Below, one piece after another: positions 1 through 6,492 of a stretch of 11,978 nt of DNA. Source of the stretch: Streptosporangiaceae bacterium (lineage in GTDB: Bacteria; Actinomycetota; Actinomycetes; Streptosporangiales; Streptosporangiaceae). Under the pieces are notes generated by a model. The model was not told the origin of the DNA, searched no databases, and was given only the letters and a program-made list of their open reading frames with translations. Made by a program: the position numbers and the translations under genes. Where the stretch lies: contig JASIJN010000338.1 of the NCBI GenBank assembly GCA_030050125.1, positions 1 to 11,978 on the forward strand, in the 5' to 3' direction. Position 1 is the first letter of the stretch. Each line of letters begins with the position of its first letter.

Positions 1-1519
1 GTGCCGGGGCCAGGGCGACCACGGGATCGATCCCGAGCGATCCGGTGGCCGGATGCGCGACCGCCGAGTAGCCGTGCAGTTCCCACACCGCGACCACGGC
101 CAGCGCTACCAGGGCCAGATCGCCGCCCGCCCAGGCGATCCCGGCGAGCCGGGCCGGCCGGCTTCGGCGGAGCCTGGCCGCGTCCGGAGTCAGGGCGTGC
201 AGCGCCGGCCAGACCATCACCACGGCGCACAGCACCAGCACGGCGAGCGCCGACAGCCAGGCCAGCCAGCTGATGCCGGGACCCGAATAACCGGTCAGCC
301 GCAGGTCGCCCAGGCTCGCCAGCACGCCGGTCAGGCGGGTGCCGAGCAGCACGCCCGCAACCCCGGCCACGGCGCCAAGGACCACCGCCTCGGTCAGCAC
401 GGGACGCGCCACCTGCCACCTGGTGGCGCCGCGCGCCCGCAGCAGCGCGGACTCCTCCTCGCGCAGGCTGGCCAGCAGCCGTGCGGCCAGCACCAGTCCG
501 GCCCCGGCGACCAGCAGCAATTCCAGTGCGCCGATCGTGAACAGCGATCGGGTCAGCACGACGGTGCTGGCGATGCCGGCCAGGCTCTGCGGCAGGCCCG
601 AGGTTACCTTCAGCCCGTCAGGGAGGACGACGGCCACCTGCGATACCGCCGCGCTGGTGCTGGCGGCGAGCGCGTCGATGTTTCCCCGAGCCATCGCCTG
701 TGCCTGCGGCAACACCAGCCACGAGGCCTGGCTCGCGGTGAGCGCGCCGCCGAACGCGGCCGGGTTCACCACCGCGGGCCCGTAGCTGACGTAGGAGGTC
801 TGCTGGATGATCGCCGCATAGCTGAGGGAGGAACCCTGGACGCCGACCCCTGAGACGGGCAGCAGATCAAGTCCCCAGTACGGCGACGCCGGATCCTTGG
901 GCCGGAACAACCCGGTGACCTGCATCGAGGTCGGCGCCCCCGACTGGGTGGTGCCCGTCAGCAGCGAGCCTGGCGTCAGGTGCAGCCGGCTGGCCGCCGT
1001 GACGGGCAGCGCCACGGGCAGCGGACCGCCGTCGTGCGGCGGACCCGGCCATGAGCCGGCGGTCAGCGTCGCCTGGGCGCCGATCCCTTGCAGCGACGCG
1101 AGCTGGATCTGCGAGATGACCGTAGGGGTAACGCAGCCGGGGAAGCGTGACGACTGGATCTGGGCCGACGGGCAACTCGTCGGGTGCGTGATGGTCGGCG
1201 ACGGGAGCTGGATCGGGTCCGCCCACAGCGCGCTGTCCATCTCGAAACCGACCCCCGGCCAGGCCTTGCTCAGCGTGGCGCGGATGAATCGCGAGTAGGA
1301 GGCGGCCTGGCCGGCATCGGCCAGGCCGTTGACCGCGACCGAGCGGCCCTGCGGGTCGGCCAGGATGCTCAGCGCTCCGGTCGGGACCGCCTCGGCCGCG
1401 AAGGCCCAGAGCACGGCCGCGAGCCCGGTGGTCAGCAGGACCGTGACCGCGACGCAGGCCAGGAGCACCCATGAGGACCTGGCCCGGCGGACAACGAAGG
1501 ACACCCCCAGCCCGCGCAC
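1..1519 (-). CDS. FtsX-like ABC transporter permease, 3' end missing
   Basis: This is the membrane subunit of a MacB/LolCDE-type ABC system. The frame is open from a GTG at 1519 to the left edge (506 codons seen), so the C-terminus is missing. Visible order: cytoplasmic N-terminus, TM1 at about residues 15-38, a large extracytoplasmic domain at about 45-315 with two cysteines (C116, C129) that could form a disulfide, then TM2 (about 322-352), a basic/acidic cytoplasmic stretch with EEES and RARGA, TM3 (about 373-396), TM4 (about 415-438) and TM5 (about 458-481). The Leu-Arg-Ala-Arg-Gly-Ala stretch after TM2 is typical of FtsX permeases. The helix after TM4 suggests the large actinobacterial form with two FtsX units, but the second unit is off-window. 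The start follows the ATPase stop by 9 bases; that TAG is in the same frame, so no earlier start is possible. Transported substrate is unknown. Family call is firm, function is not. Confidence 0.85.
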   Translation of the reverse strand, partial: MRGLGVSFVVRRARSSWVLLACVAVTVLLTTGLAAVLWAFAAEAVPTGALSILADPQGRSVAVNGLADAGQAASYSRFIRATLSKAWPGVGFEMDSALWADPIQLPSPTITHPTSCPSAQIQSSRFPGCVTPTVISQIQLASLQGIGAQATLTAGSWPGPPHDGGPLPVALPVTAASRLHLTPGSLLTGTTQSGAPTSMQVTGLFRPKDPASPYWGLDLLPVSGVGVQGSSLSYAAIIQQTSYVSYGPAVVNPAAFGGALTASQASWLVLPQAQAMARGNIDALAASTSAAVSQVAVVLPDGLKVTSGLPQSLAGIASTVVLTRSLFTIGALELLLVAGAGLVLAARLLASLREEESALLRARGATRWQVARPVLTEAVVLGAVAGVAGVLLGTRLTGVLASLGDLRLTGYSGPGISWLAWLSALAVLVLCAVVMVWPALHALTPDAARLRRSRPARLAGIAWAGGDLALVALAVVAVWELHGYSAVAHPATGSLGIDPVVALAPA

Positions 1520-1528
1520 CGGTCGCCC

Positions 1529-2269
1529 CTATCCGTCGCTGATGCCGACGACGGACCCATCCTCGAGCACGATGACCTTGTCGGCCAGGTCGATCAGCGC
1601 CTCGTCGTGGGTGGCGACCAGGGCGGTGACCCCCTCCGAGCGCACCACGCTGTGCAGCAGCTCCATGATCTGCCGGCCGGTCTCAAGGTCGAGCTGGCTG
1701 GTCGGCTCGTCCGCGATCAGCAGGCCGGGCCGGCCGGCCAGCGCGCGGGCGATGGCCACCCGCTGCTGCTGGCCGCCGGAAAGCTCATCCGGGCGGTGCG
1801 CGGCATGGCTGGACAGCCCGGTGAGCGCGAGCATGGCCGCGACCCGTTCCCGGCGCTCGCCGGGCCGCACGCCCGCGATCCGCAGCGGGATCCCGACGTT
1901 CTCCGCCGCGGACAGCATCGGCACCAGCCCGAAAGACTGGAAGATGAAGGCGATCCTGTCCCGCCGCAGCGCCAGCCGCTCCCGCTCGGTCATCCGGCTC
2001 ACCTCGCGGCCGTCCACCCACACCTGGCCGGCCGTGGGGTTGTCCATGCCGCCGATGATGTTCAGCAGCGTGGTCTTTCCCGAGCCTGATCGCCCGCGCA
2101 AGGCGGCGAGCTGACCGCGCTCCACCGTGAACGACACCCCGCGCAGGGCGTGCACGGCGGTATGACCGCCGCCGAATGTCCGGAAGATGCCCTCCGCCGC
2201 CACCATGGCCCGCGGCGGCTGGCCGGCCCTGCCGGTGCCGTGGGCCGACTGCGTCGGGGCGGAGTTCAT
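1529..2269 (-). CDS. MacB/LolD-type ABC transporter ATP-binding protein
   Basis: A 246-residue nucleotide-binding subunit that drives the FtsX-like permease encoded directly after it. All motifs are intact: Walker A GRSGSGKTT (59-67), Q-loop Gln111 in FQSFG, signature LSGGQQQR (163-170), Walker B LLIADEP ending in E188, D-loop TSQLD (190-194), and switch His221 in THD. This subfamily (MacB, LolD, FtsE-like) usually powers export, lipoprotein extraction or mechanotransmission rather than import. The ATG at 2269 has an AAGGGA Shine-Dalgarno five bases upstream. A second Met at residue 22 lies nearer the usual family start, so the first 21 residues may be an extension. Gene order ATPase then permease with a 9-base gap implies one transcript and a 2:2 complex. 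No binding protein or regulator is adjacent, so the substrate cannot be named. Confidence 0.93.
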   Translation of the reverse strand: MNSAPTQSAHGTGRAGQPPRAMVAAEGIFRTFGGGHTAVHALRGVSFTVERGQLAALRGRSGSGKTTLLNIIGGMDNPTAGQVWVDGREVSRMTERERLALRRDRIAFIFQSFGLVPMLSAAENVGIPLRIAGVRPGERRERVAAMLALTGLSSHAAHRPDELSGGQQQRVAIARALAGRPGLLIADEPTSQLDLETGRQIMELLHSVVRSEGVTALVATHDEALIDLADKVIVLEDGSVVGISDG

Positions 2270-2393
2270 GCTGATCCCTTACCGAGGTAGCCACTCGCCC
2301 GGTCAGCGACCCGTGCGGCGAGCCACCGTTCTTGCGGCGCAATCCGTTAGGAACGTCGCGAGCAATTCGGCCGCGCAACACAAACGTTACTTT

Positions 2394-2499
2394 GAACCAT
2401 ACACAAGCCGGCCAGGGTCCCGGCAAAGCCCGGTGGCTGCAGCTCACGGGTTCGTAACTGCTGGCCATTTGTCGTGGCTCCCGGCCGGCCGTATGGTTC
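2394..2499. repeat. Separated inverted repeat, 9-base arms
   Basis: GAACCATAC at 2394-2402 has its exact reverse complement GTATGGTTC at 2491-2499. Inside both arms the sequence continues with similar GCCGGCC-rich stretches. The arms bracket 88 bases between the deacetylase stop and the ABC promoter region. They could be paired regulator half-sites or chance. Confidence 0.35.
2407..2424. terminator. Weak hairpin downstream of the deacetylase gene
   Basis: GCCGG (2407-2411) pairs with CCGGC (2420-2424) around an 8-base loop, about 85 bases beyond the deacetylase stop. There is no T-tract, so it is only a weak terminator candidate. It overlaps the inner flank of the inverted repeat at 2394-2499. 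Confidence 0.22.
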
Positions 2500-2508
2500 G
2501 CTGCCGGG

Positions 2509-3402
2509 TTATCTGGGCGCGCTGGCCAGGGACCAGACCTGCTGGATAGTGCTGTAGTCGATGACCACGATTCTCTCCTGCTGGAGGAGCTCGCGGGCCT
2601 CCCTCGATGTCAGGAACTCATAGTCGGTCTGGCGCACGCGCCAGCCAGGATCTATGGCCTGCGACTCCTCGTTGCCCAGGCCGGGGTGCACTGCCCACTC
2701 GCTGAGGCCAGCCGGCAGGTCGTGCAGCAGCTTGGCGTACCGGGCCGCCTTGCCGTCGATGTCGAGACTGAAGCTGTCCAGGAATTCGTGATCGGTAACC
2801 GGCAGGCCGCGCTGCCGCAACTTCCGGCGTCCGGGCTCGAGCCAGATCCGCACCGCCAGGCCATGCTCCCTGGCTAGTGCCAGGGTCATGTCGAGGATGT
2901 CGTCGCGTCCGCCATCGGCCAGGCAGTGCCAGTCCAGGTGGGTCGGCGTCAGCCCGGCACTGGCCACGGCGTTGACCTGCGCTCGGAACTCGAGCTCCAC
3001 CTCATCGAGACGAGCCCGGGCGAGCAGCTGAGGGACCTGGGCGGGTGCGAACAGCTCGCCCGTCTCGCTGAGCAGCGAGGACACCTTCTGCCGCGCGGTC
3101 AGCGGTCCCCACCGGTAGTGGGTCGTGTCGCAGAACAACGTGAGATGGATCCCGAACGGGATCTCCGGCCGCTGGCGGAGCAGGTCCATGGCGTGCAGCG
3201 CCCACGGGCATGGCACCATCAGGCTGCACGAGCTGGCGATTCCTTCCTCGATCGAGCGGATGACCGCCGCGTTGACCGCGTGGTACATCCCGAAGTCATC
3301 CAGGTTGATGATGAGTACCCGGGCATCAGGAGGGAAACCCAGCAGCTCGCTCGACCAAGCCGAGGGCGCGCCGGCCGCAGGCTCCCAGGCATGTCCGTCC
3401 AT
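2509..3402 (-). CDS. ChbG/YdjC-type carbohydrate deacetylase family protein
   Basis: Family members are metal-dependent N- or O-deacetylases of chito-oligosaccharides and related sugars. From the ATG at 3402 the protein has 297 residues. Metal-site and catalytic motifs are visible: DDFG at 35-38 with the catalytic-type Asp, His85 in GIHLT, the H-x3-H pair His154/His158 in HLDWH, and a late HPG motif at 238-240. The spacing fits the family. The frame stays open upstream to a GTG at 3462 (317 residues), but that GTG has no Shine-Dalgarno and adds 20 basic residues unlike the family. The ATG is also imperfect, since its GAGGG lies only one base away. The gene stands alone: no chitinase, PTS or sugar transporter is near, so the substrate is open. 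It is divergent from the acyl-CoA dehydrogenase pair. Family call is firm; activity is inferred. Confidence 0.88.
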   Translation of the reverse strand: MDGHAWEPAAGAPSAWSSELLGFPPDARVLIINLDDFGMYHAVNAAVIRSIEEGIASSCSLMVPCPWALHAMDLLRQRPEIPFGIHLTLFCDTTHYRWGPLTARQKVSSLLSETGELFAPAQVPQLLARARLDEVELEFRAQVNAVASAGLTPTHLDWHCLADGGRDDILDMTLALAREHGLAVRIWLEPGRRKLRQRGLPVTDHEFLDSFSLDIDGKAARYAKLLHDLPAGLSEWAVHPGLGNEESQAIDPGWRVRQTDYEFLTSREARELLQQERIVVIDYSTIQQVWSLASAPR

Positions 3403-3571
3403 ACCCTCAAGTATCGGGGTGCCAGCAAGCCGTTTCCTGTGCCGATCGGGGGATCGCGACACGCCGGTGAGGCGCGGGCAGCATGGCCAGCCTCCGCAAC
3501 CTCATGATCACAACCCTGACATCCGCCATGGACACCATGCCTATCGTGGTATGACCGGCGGCTGGCATCCT

Positions 3572-3577
3572 AAGGAG
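3572..3577 (+). promoter_or_regulatory. Strong ribosome binding site of the first dehydrogenase gene
   Basis: AAGGAG ends 7 bases before the ATG at 3585 and fixes the start of the acyl-CoA dehydrogenase gene. The divergent spacer 3403-3584 should hold promoters for both directions. CATGG and CCATG arms three bases apart near 3527-3539 are a possible but very short operator. No clear -35/-10 was found. Confidence 0.8.
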
Positions 3578-3584
3578 AACGGAC

Positions 3585-4712
3585 ATGGACCTGCGCTGGT
3601 CGCAGCGAGAGGAGGCGTTCCGGGCCGAGGCCCGCGCGTGGCTCGAGGCGAACGTGCCACGCGACCTGCCCCCGGCAGATACCCGGGCGGGCTTCGCCGC
3701 CCACGTCGACTGGGAGCGCGCGCTGTATGACGCCCGGTGGGGCGTGGTCGCGTGGCCCGAGCGGTACGGCGGCCGCGGCGCAACGCTCTGGGAGTGGCTG
3801 ATCTTCGAGGAGGAGTACTACCGCGCCGGGGGTCCGCCCCGGGTCACCCAGAACGGCATCTTCCTGCTGGCGCCCGCCCTGTTCGAGTTCGGCACGCCCG
3901 GGCAGCAGGACCGCTACCTGCCGAGGATGGCCGCCGTCCGGGACCTGTGGTGCCAGGGCTGGTCGGAGCCCGGCGCGGGCAGCGACCTGGCGGCCGTGCG
4001 CAGCAGCGCCGTCCGTGACGGGGAACGCCGGGGCTGGCTGCTGTCCGGCCAGAAGACCTGGACCACTCGCGGGGCCCTCTGCACCCACCTGTTCGGGCTG
4101 TTCCGCACCGACCCGTCCGCCGAGCGGCATCACGGCCTGACGTACTTCCTGGTCCCGCTGGACACCCCGGGCGTGACCGTCCGCGGCTTCGCCCGGCTGG
4201 ACGGAGACCAGGAGTTCGCGGAGGTGTTCTTCGACAACGCGTTCGTGCCCGACGAGAACGTCCTCGGCGGCGTCAACCAGGGATGGCAGGTGGCCATGGC
4301 CACCACCGGGTCGGAGCGCGGGCTCACGCTGCGGTCCCCGGGCCGCTTCCTGCACGCCGCGGACAGGCTGCTCGACCTGTACCGGGCCAGGCCCGACCCC
4401 GCGCTGCGGGACCGGGTGGTGCAGGCGTGGATCGACGCCCACGCCTACCGGATGTTCACCCTTCAGCAGGTCACCGCCATCTGCGACGGCGCGCTGCCCG
4501 GCGCGCGGTCCAGCCTGAACAAGCTGTTCTGGTCGGAGCTTGACGTGCGGCTGCACGAGACCGCGCTCGACCTGCTGGGCGGGGAAGCGGAACTCGACGG
4601 GCCGTGGGCGCGCGGGTTCCTATTCTCGCTCGCCGGACCGATCTACGCGGGCACCAACGAGGTGCAGCGCAACGTCGTGGCCGAGCGCCTGCTCGGCCTG
4701 CCGAGGAAGTAG
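3585..4712 (+). CDS. Acyl-CoA dehydrogenase, full-length subunit
   Basis: A 375-residue FAD-dependent enzyme that introduces an alpha,beta double bond into an acyl-CoA. Visible: N-terminal helical domain with the W-P-E-R-Y-G-G-R-G stretch (57-65), flavin/substrate motif WSEPGAGSDLA (126-136), GQKTWTT (155-161) of the beta domain, FDNAFVPDENVLG (216-228), and the C-terminal GTNEVQRN (356-363). The residue before GTNE is Ala355, where MCAD-type enzymes have their catalytic Glu (YEGT). The likely base is Glu244 in SERG, matching the helix-G position used by IVD/LCAD and by steroid FadE heteromers. Strong AAGGAG at 3572-3577 supports the ATG. The shorter dehydrogenase follows after 10 bases, so the two are probably co-translated and may form one heterotetramer. 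Substrate is not shown; a bulky, possibly steroid-derived CoA ester is an inference from the partner gene and the EchA20-like gene nearby. Confidence 0.93.
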   Translation: MDLRWSQREEAFRAEARAWLEANVPRDLPPADTRAGFAAHVDWERALYDARWGVVAWPERYGGRGATLWEWLIFEEEYYRAGGPPRVTQNGIFLLAPALFEFGTPGQQDRYLPRMAAVRDLWCQGWSEPGAGSDLAAVRSSAVRDGERRGWLLSGQKTWTTRGALCTHLFGLFRTDPSAERHHGLTYFLVPLDTPGVTVRGFARLDGDQEFAEVFFDNAFVPDENVLGGVNQGWQVAMATTGSERGLTLRSPGRFLHAADRLLDLYRARPDPALRDRVVQAWIDAHAYRMFTLQQVTAICDGALPGARSSLNKLFWSELDVRLHETALDLLGGEAELDGPWARGFLFSLAGPIYAGTNEVQRNVVAERLLGLPRK

Positions 4713-4722
4713 GCACCGGCCG

Positions 4723-5727
4723 ATGCGATTCGCGCTGAGCGACACGGCGGCCGCACTGCGCGAGGCCGCCGCGGGACTGCTGGACGCCGAGGTCTCGCCG
4801 GACGTGATCCGCGCGGGGTGGCCTGGCGGCGACCACGCGCTCGTCAGGGCCGCCTGGCACAAGCTGGCCGGCGTCGGTGCCATCGGCACGCTGGTCCCGG
4901 AGGAACGCGGCGGCCTGGGCCTGGACGAGACCAGCCTGGTGCCGCTGCTCGAGGAGATCGGCCGCAGCGGGCTGCCCGGCCCGGCCGCCGAGACGATCGC
5001 GGTGGCCGCGCCCCTGCTCCGCGGGGAGCGCCTGGCCGCGCTGCTGGCCGGGCACATGGTGGCGGCGGCCCAGCTCGGCACGGATGACCTCGTGCCGTAC
5101 GGGGAGCATGCGGCGCTGATCGTGCTGCGGGCGGGAGGCACCCTGCGGGTCTACGAGCGCGATGCCCTGGAGCTGGAGGCGTGCCCGGCCACCGATGGCT
5201 CGCGCGGCGTCGTCCGGCTGCTGCGCAGGCCGACGGCCGGCGGCACCGTCCTGACCGACGACCCGGCCGCCCTCGAATCGGCCTGGCAGCGCGGGGTGCT
5301 CGGCACGTCGGCGCTGCTGACCGGGCTCGCGGCGCGCATGCTGGCGCTCACCGTCGAGTACGTCCGACGGCGCGAGCAGTTCGGCAGGCCGATCGGCAGC
5401 TTCCAGGCGATCAAGCACGCGCTCGCCGACGCGCTCGTCGCCGTCGAGTTCGCCCGGCCGGTCCTGCTCGGCGCGGCCTGGGCCCAGGCGGCAGGTACGG
5501 CGGACGCCGCCGCGCAGGCGTCGGCGGCCAAGGTGCTCGCCTGCGACGCCGCCCGGCTCGTCGCGCGCACGGCGCTTCAGTGCCACGGCGCGATCGGCTA
5601 CACCACCGAATACGACCTGCACCTGTACGCCAAGCGAGCCTGGGCCCTGATCCCGAGCTGGGGCAGCCCGGGCTGGCACCGGGCCCGCCTGGCGGCCTGC
5701 CTGGGAGTGCCAGATGGCGGAGGGTGA
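4723..5727 (+). CDS. Short acyl-CoA dehydrogenase family subunit, probable partner
   Basis: This 334-residue acyl-CoA dehydrogenase homologue starts at the ATG 10 bases after the preceding dehydrogenase. The N-terminal domain (1-115) has V-P-E-E-R-G-G-L-G at 58-66. The C-terminal domain keeps RREQFGRPIGSFQ (216-228) and the HGAIGYTTE stretch (288-296) followed by D-L-H-L-Y-A-K-R. These belong to the parts that bind FAD across the subunit interface. The middle beta domain is abbreviated: no S-E-P-x-A-G-S-D flavin motif and no G-x-K-x-W/Y-I/T-T motif are visible between about 115 and 185, and there is no E-G-T or G-T-N-E end. Size and losses resemble the non-catalytic halves of steroid FadE heterotetramers such as FadE28-FadE29. 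I infer an obligate complex with the upstream protein. The frame is open upstream to 4540, but that part is the preceding gene in another frame. Confidence 0.9.
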   Translation: MRFALSDTAAALREAAAGLLDAEVSPDVIRAGWPGGDHALVRAAWHKLAGVGAIGTLVPEERGGLGLDETSLVPLLEEIGRSGLPGPAAETIAVAAPLLRGERLAALLAGHMVAAAQLGTDDLVPYGEHAALIVLRAGGTLRVYERDALELEACPATDGSRGVVRLLRRPTAGGTVLTDDPAALESAWQRGVLGTSALLTGLAARMLALTVEYVRRREQFGRPIGSFQAIKHALADALVAVEFARPVLLGAAWAQAAGTADAAAQASAAKVLACDAARLVARTALQCHGAIGYTTEYDLHLYAKRAWALIPSWGSPGWHRARLAACLGVPDGGG

Positions 5728-5759
5728 CCCGGGGCGCGAGCAGGCGTGGCCTCACCGGC

Positions 5760-5832
5760 CAACGCCGTCGCGATCATCTGAACTCCGATGCGGGGGTCAG
5801 GAGAACCGCCCCCCTTGGCGTTGTGTCGCGAT
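5760..5832. terminator. Nested inverted repeats between convergent genes, possible bidirectional terminator
   Basis: CAACGCC (5760-5766) is matched by GGCGTTG (5817-5823). Inside it GGGGG (5792-5796) can pair with CCCCC (5809-5813). An 8-base direct repeat GTCGCGAT follows each outer arm (5767-5774 and 5825-5832). The element lies between the stop of the short dehydrogenase and the stop of the membrane protein read from the other strand, where a shared terminator is expected. There is no T-tract. Confidence 0.35.
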
Positions 5833-5839
5833 AGGGCTA

Positions 5840-6355
5840 TCAGCCGCGACGCGAGACCTCAGCGGCCTCAACCACCAGGACCCAGGCATTTCGGGCGGAC
5901 CAGAGGAAGTAGATCAGGACGGTTGCGAGTAGCCAGTACAGCCCGCCGCCTGCAACCACAATCAGCGAGATCCCGGACACCAGGACTGCGGCCGCGCCGG
6001 CGTTATACGGCAGCGTTCGCAAAGCCCAGCGGATTCTCTGTCCGGATTGCAGGTGGCGGATCGTCTGTATCTGCAGGCCAACGCTGATCGTCGCAAGGAG
6101 GATGGCGAGGCTTATCAAGTCGATGCCGAGCGCGGCTCTGGACTGGCCAGGTATCAAGACCAGGATTGCGACCACGAAGAGGGACAGCAGCCCTCCAAGT
6201 GCCTCCCTGGCGCGCGCGACACGGGCAGCATCGGGGAGGATCCGCGGCAAGTTGACGGTCAGGGCCAGGAACAGCAAGCCGGCAAAGGCGGCGGCCGCTG
6301 CGGCCACGGCGCCGTACATCGGCGTCCATGTCGTAGACGCGTAGGCCGCGTTCAT
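5840..6355 (-). CDS. Small multi-spanning membrane protein, uncharacterised
   Basis: A 171-residue integral membrane protein. Hydrophobic segments lie at about 13-36, 53-69, 75-96, 116-136 and 138-152, so four or five transmembrane helices. Landmarks are L-A-L-T-V-N-L-P-R-I-L just after TM1, V-L-I-P-G-Q-S at 66-72, a basic loop at 100-114, and the ending N-A-W-V-L-V-V-E. From memory this pattern recurs in a family of short uncharacterised actinobacterial proteins, but I cannot assign a function. It has no catalytic motif and no signal peptide distinct from TM1. The ATG at 6355 lacks a good Shine-Dalgarno. The gene lies 137 bases downstream of the SDR-SRPBCC gene on the same strand and may share its transcript. 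Codon use looks more relaxed than in the flanking dehydrogenase genes. Confidence 0.75.
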   Translation of the reverse strand: MNAAYASTTWTPMYGAVAAAAAAFAGLLFLALTVNLPRILPDAARVARAREALGGLLSLFVVAILVLIPGQSRAALGIDLISLAILLATISVGLQIQTIRHLQSGQRIRWALRTLPYNAGAAAVLVSGISLIVVAGGGLYWLLATVLIYFLWSARNAWVLVVEAAEVSRRG

Positions 6356-6492
6356 GGGCTCAACGTCATTCCACCGGACTCATGACAGTGCCGGGCCGGG
6401 GCAAGGCAGTGCTCGCCCGACCAATGCCGGCGCAACGCCATCCAGGGGTGCGACGTCGGAGGTCAAGCTGTGCTCCCGGATGGTCCTGGACC

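Larger units (their letters stand above)
2270..2508. other. Intergenic region upstream of the ABC exporter genes
   Basis: No gene is supported in these 239 bases between the deacetylase stop and the ATPase start. The part around 2340-2405 is clearly more A/T-rich than its surroundings, as expected where a promoter for the ABC pair would sit. I could not find a convincing -35/-10 pair. The region also holds a separated 9-base inverted repeat and a short hairpin, listed separately. Confidence 0.5.

Noticed and set aside
1..853. Long plus-strand open frames (about 90, 266 and 148 residues)
   Set aside because: They are antisense to the FtsX-like permease, are rich in Arg, Pro, Gln and Gly, and have no recognisable domain; the minus-strand frame gives clear membrane helices.
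3570..4556. Minus-strand open frame of 328 residues antisense to the first acyl-CoA dehydrogenase
   Set aside because: Composition is that of a high-GC shadow (Gly, Arg, Pro, Ala runs), while the plus strand encodes all dehydrogenase motifs.
4471..5679. Minus-strand open frame of 402 residues antisense to the second acyl-CoA dehydrogenase
   Set aside because: Arg/Ala/Gly-rich without any motif; the plus-strand frame has conserved dehydrogenase sequence throughout.
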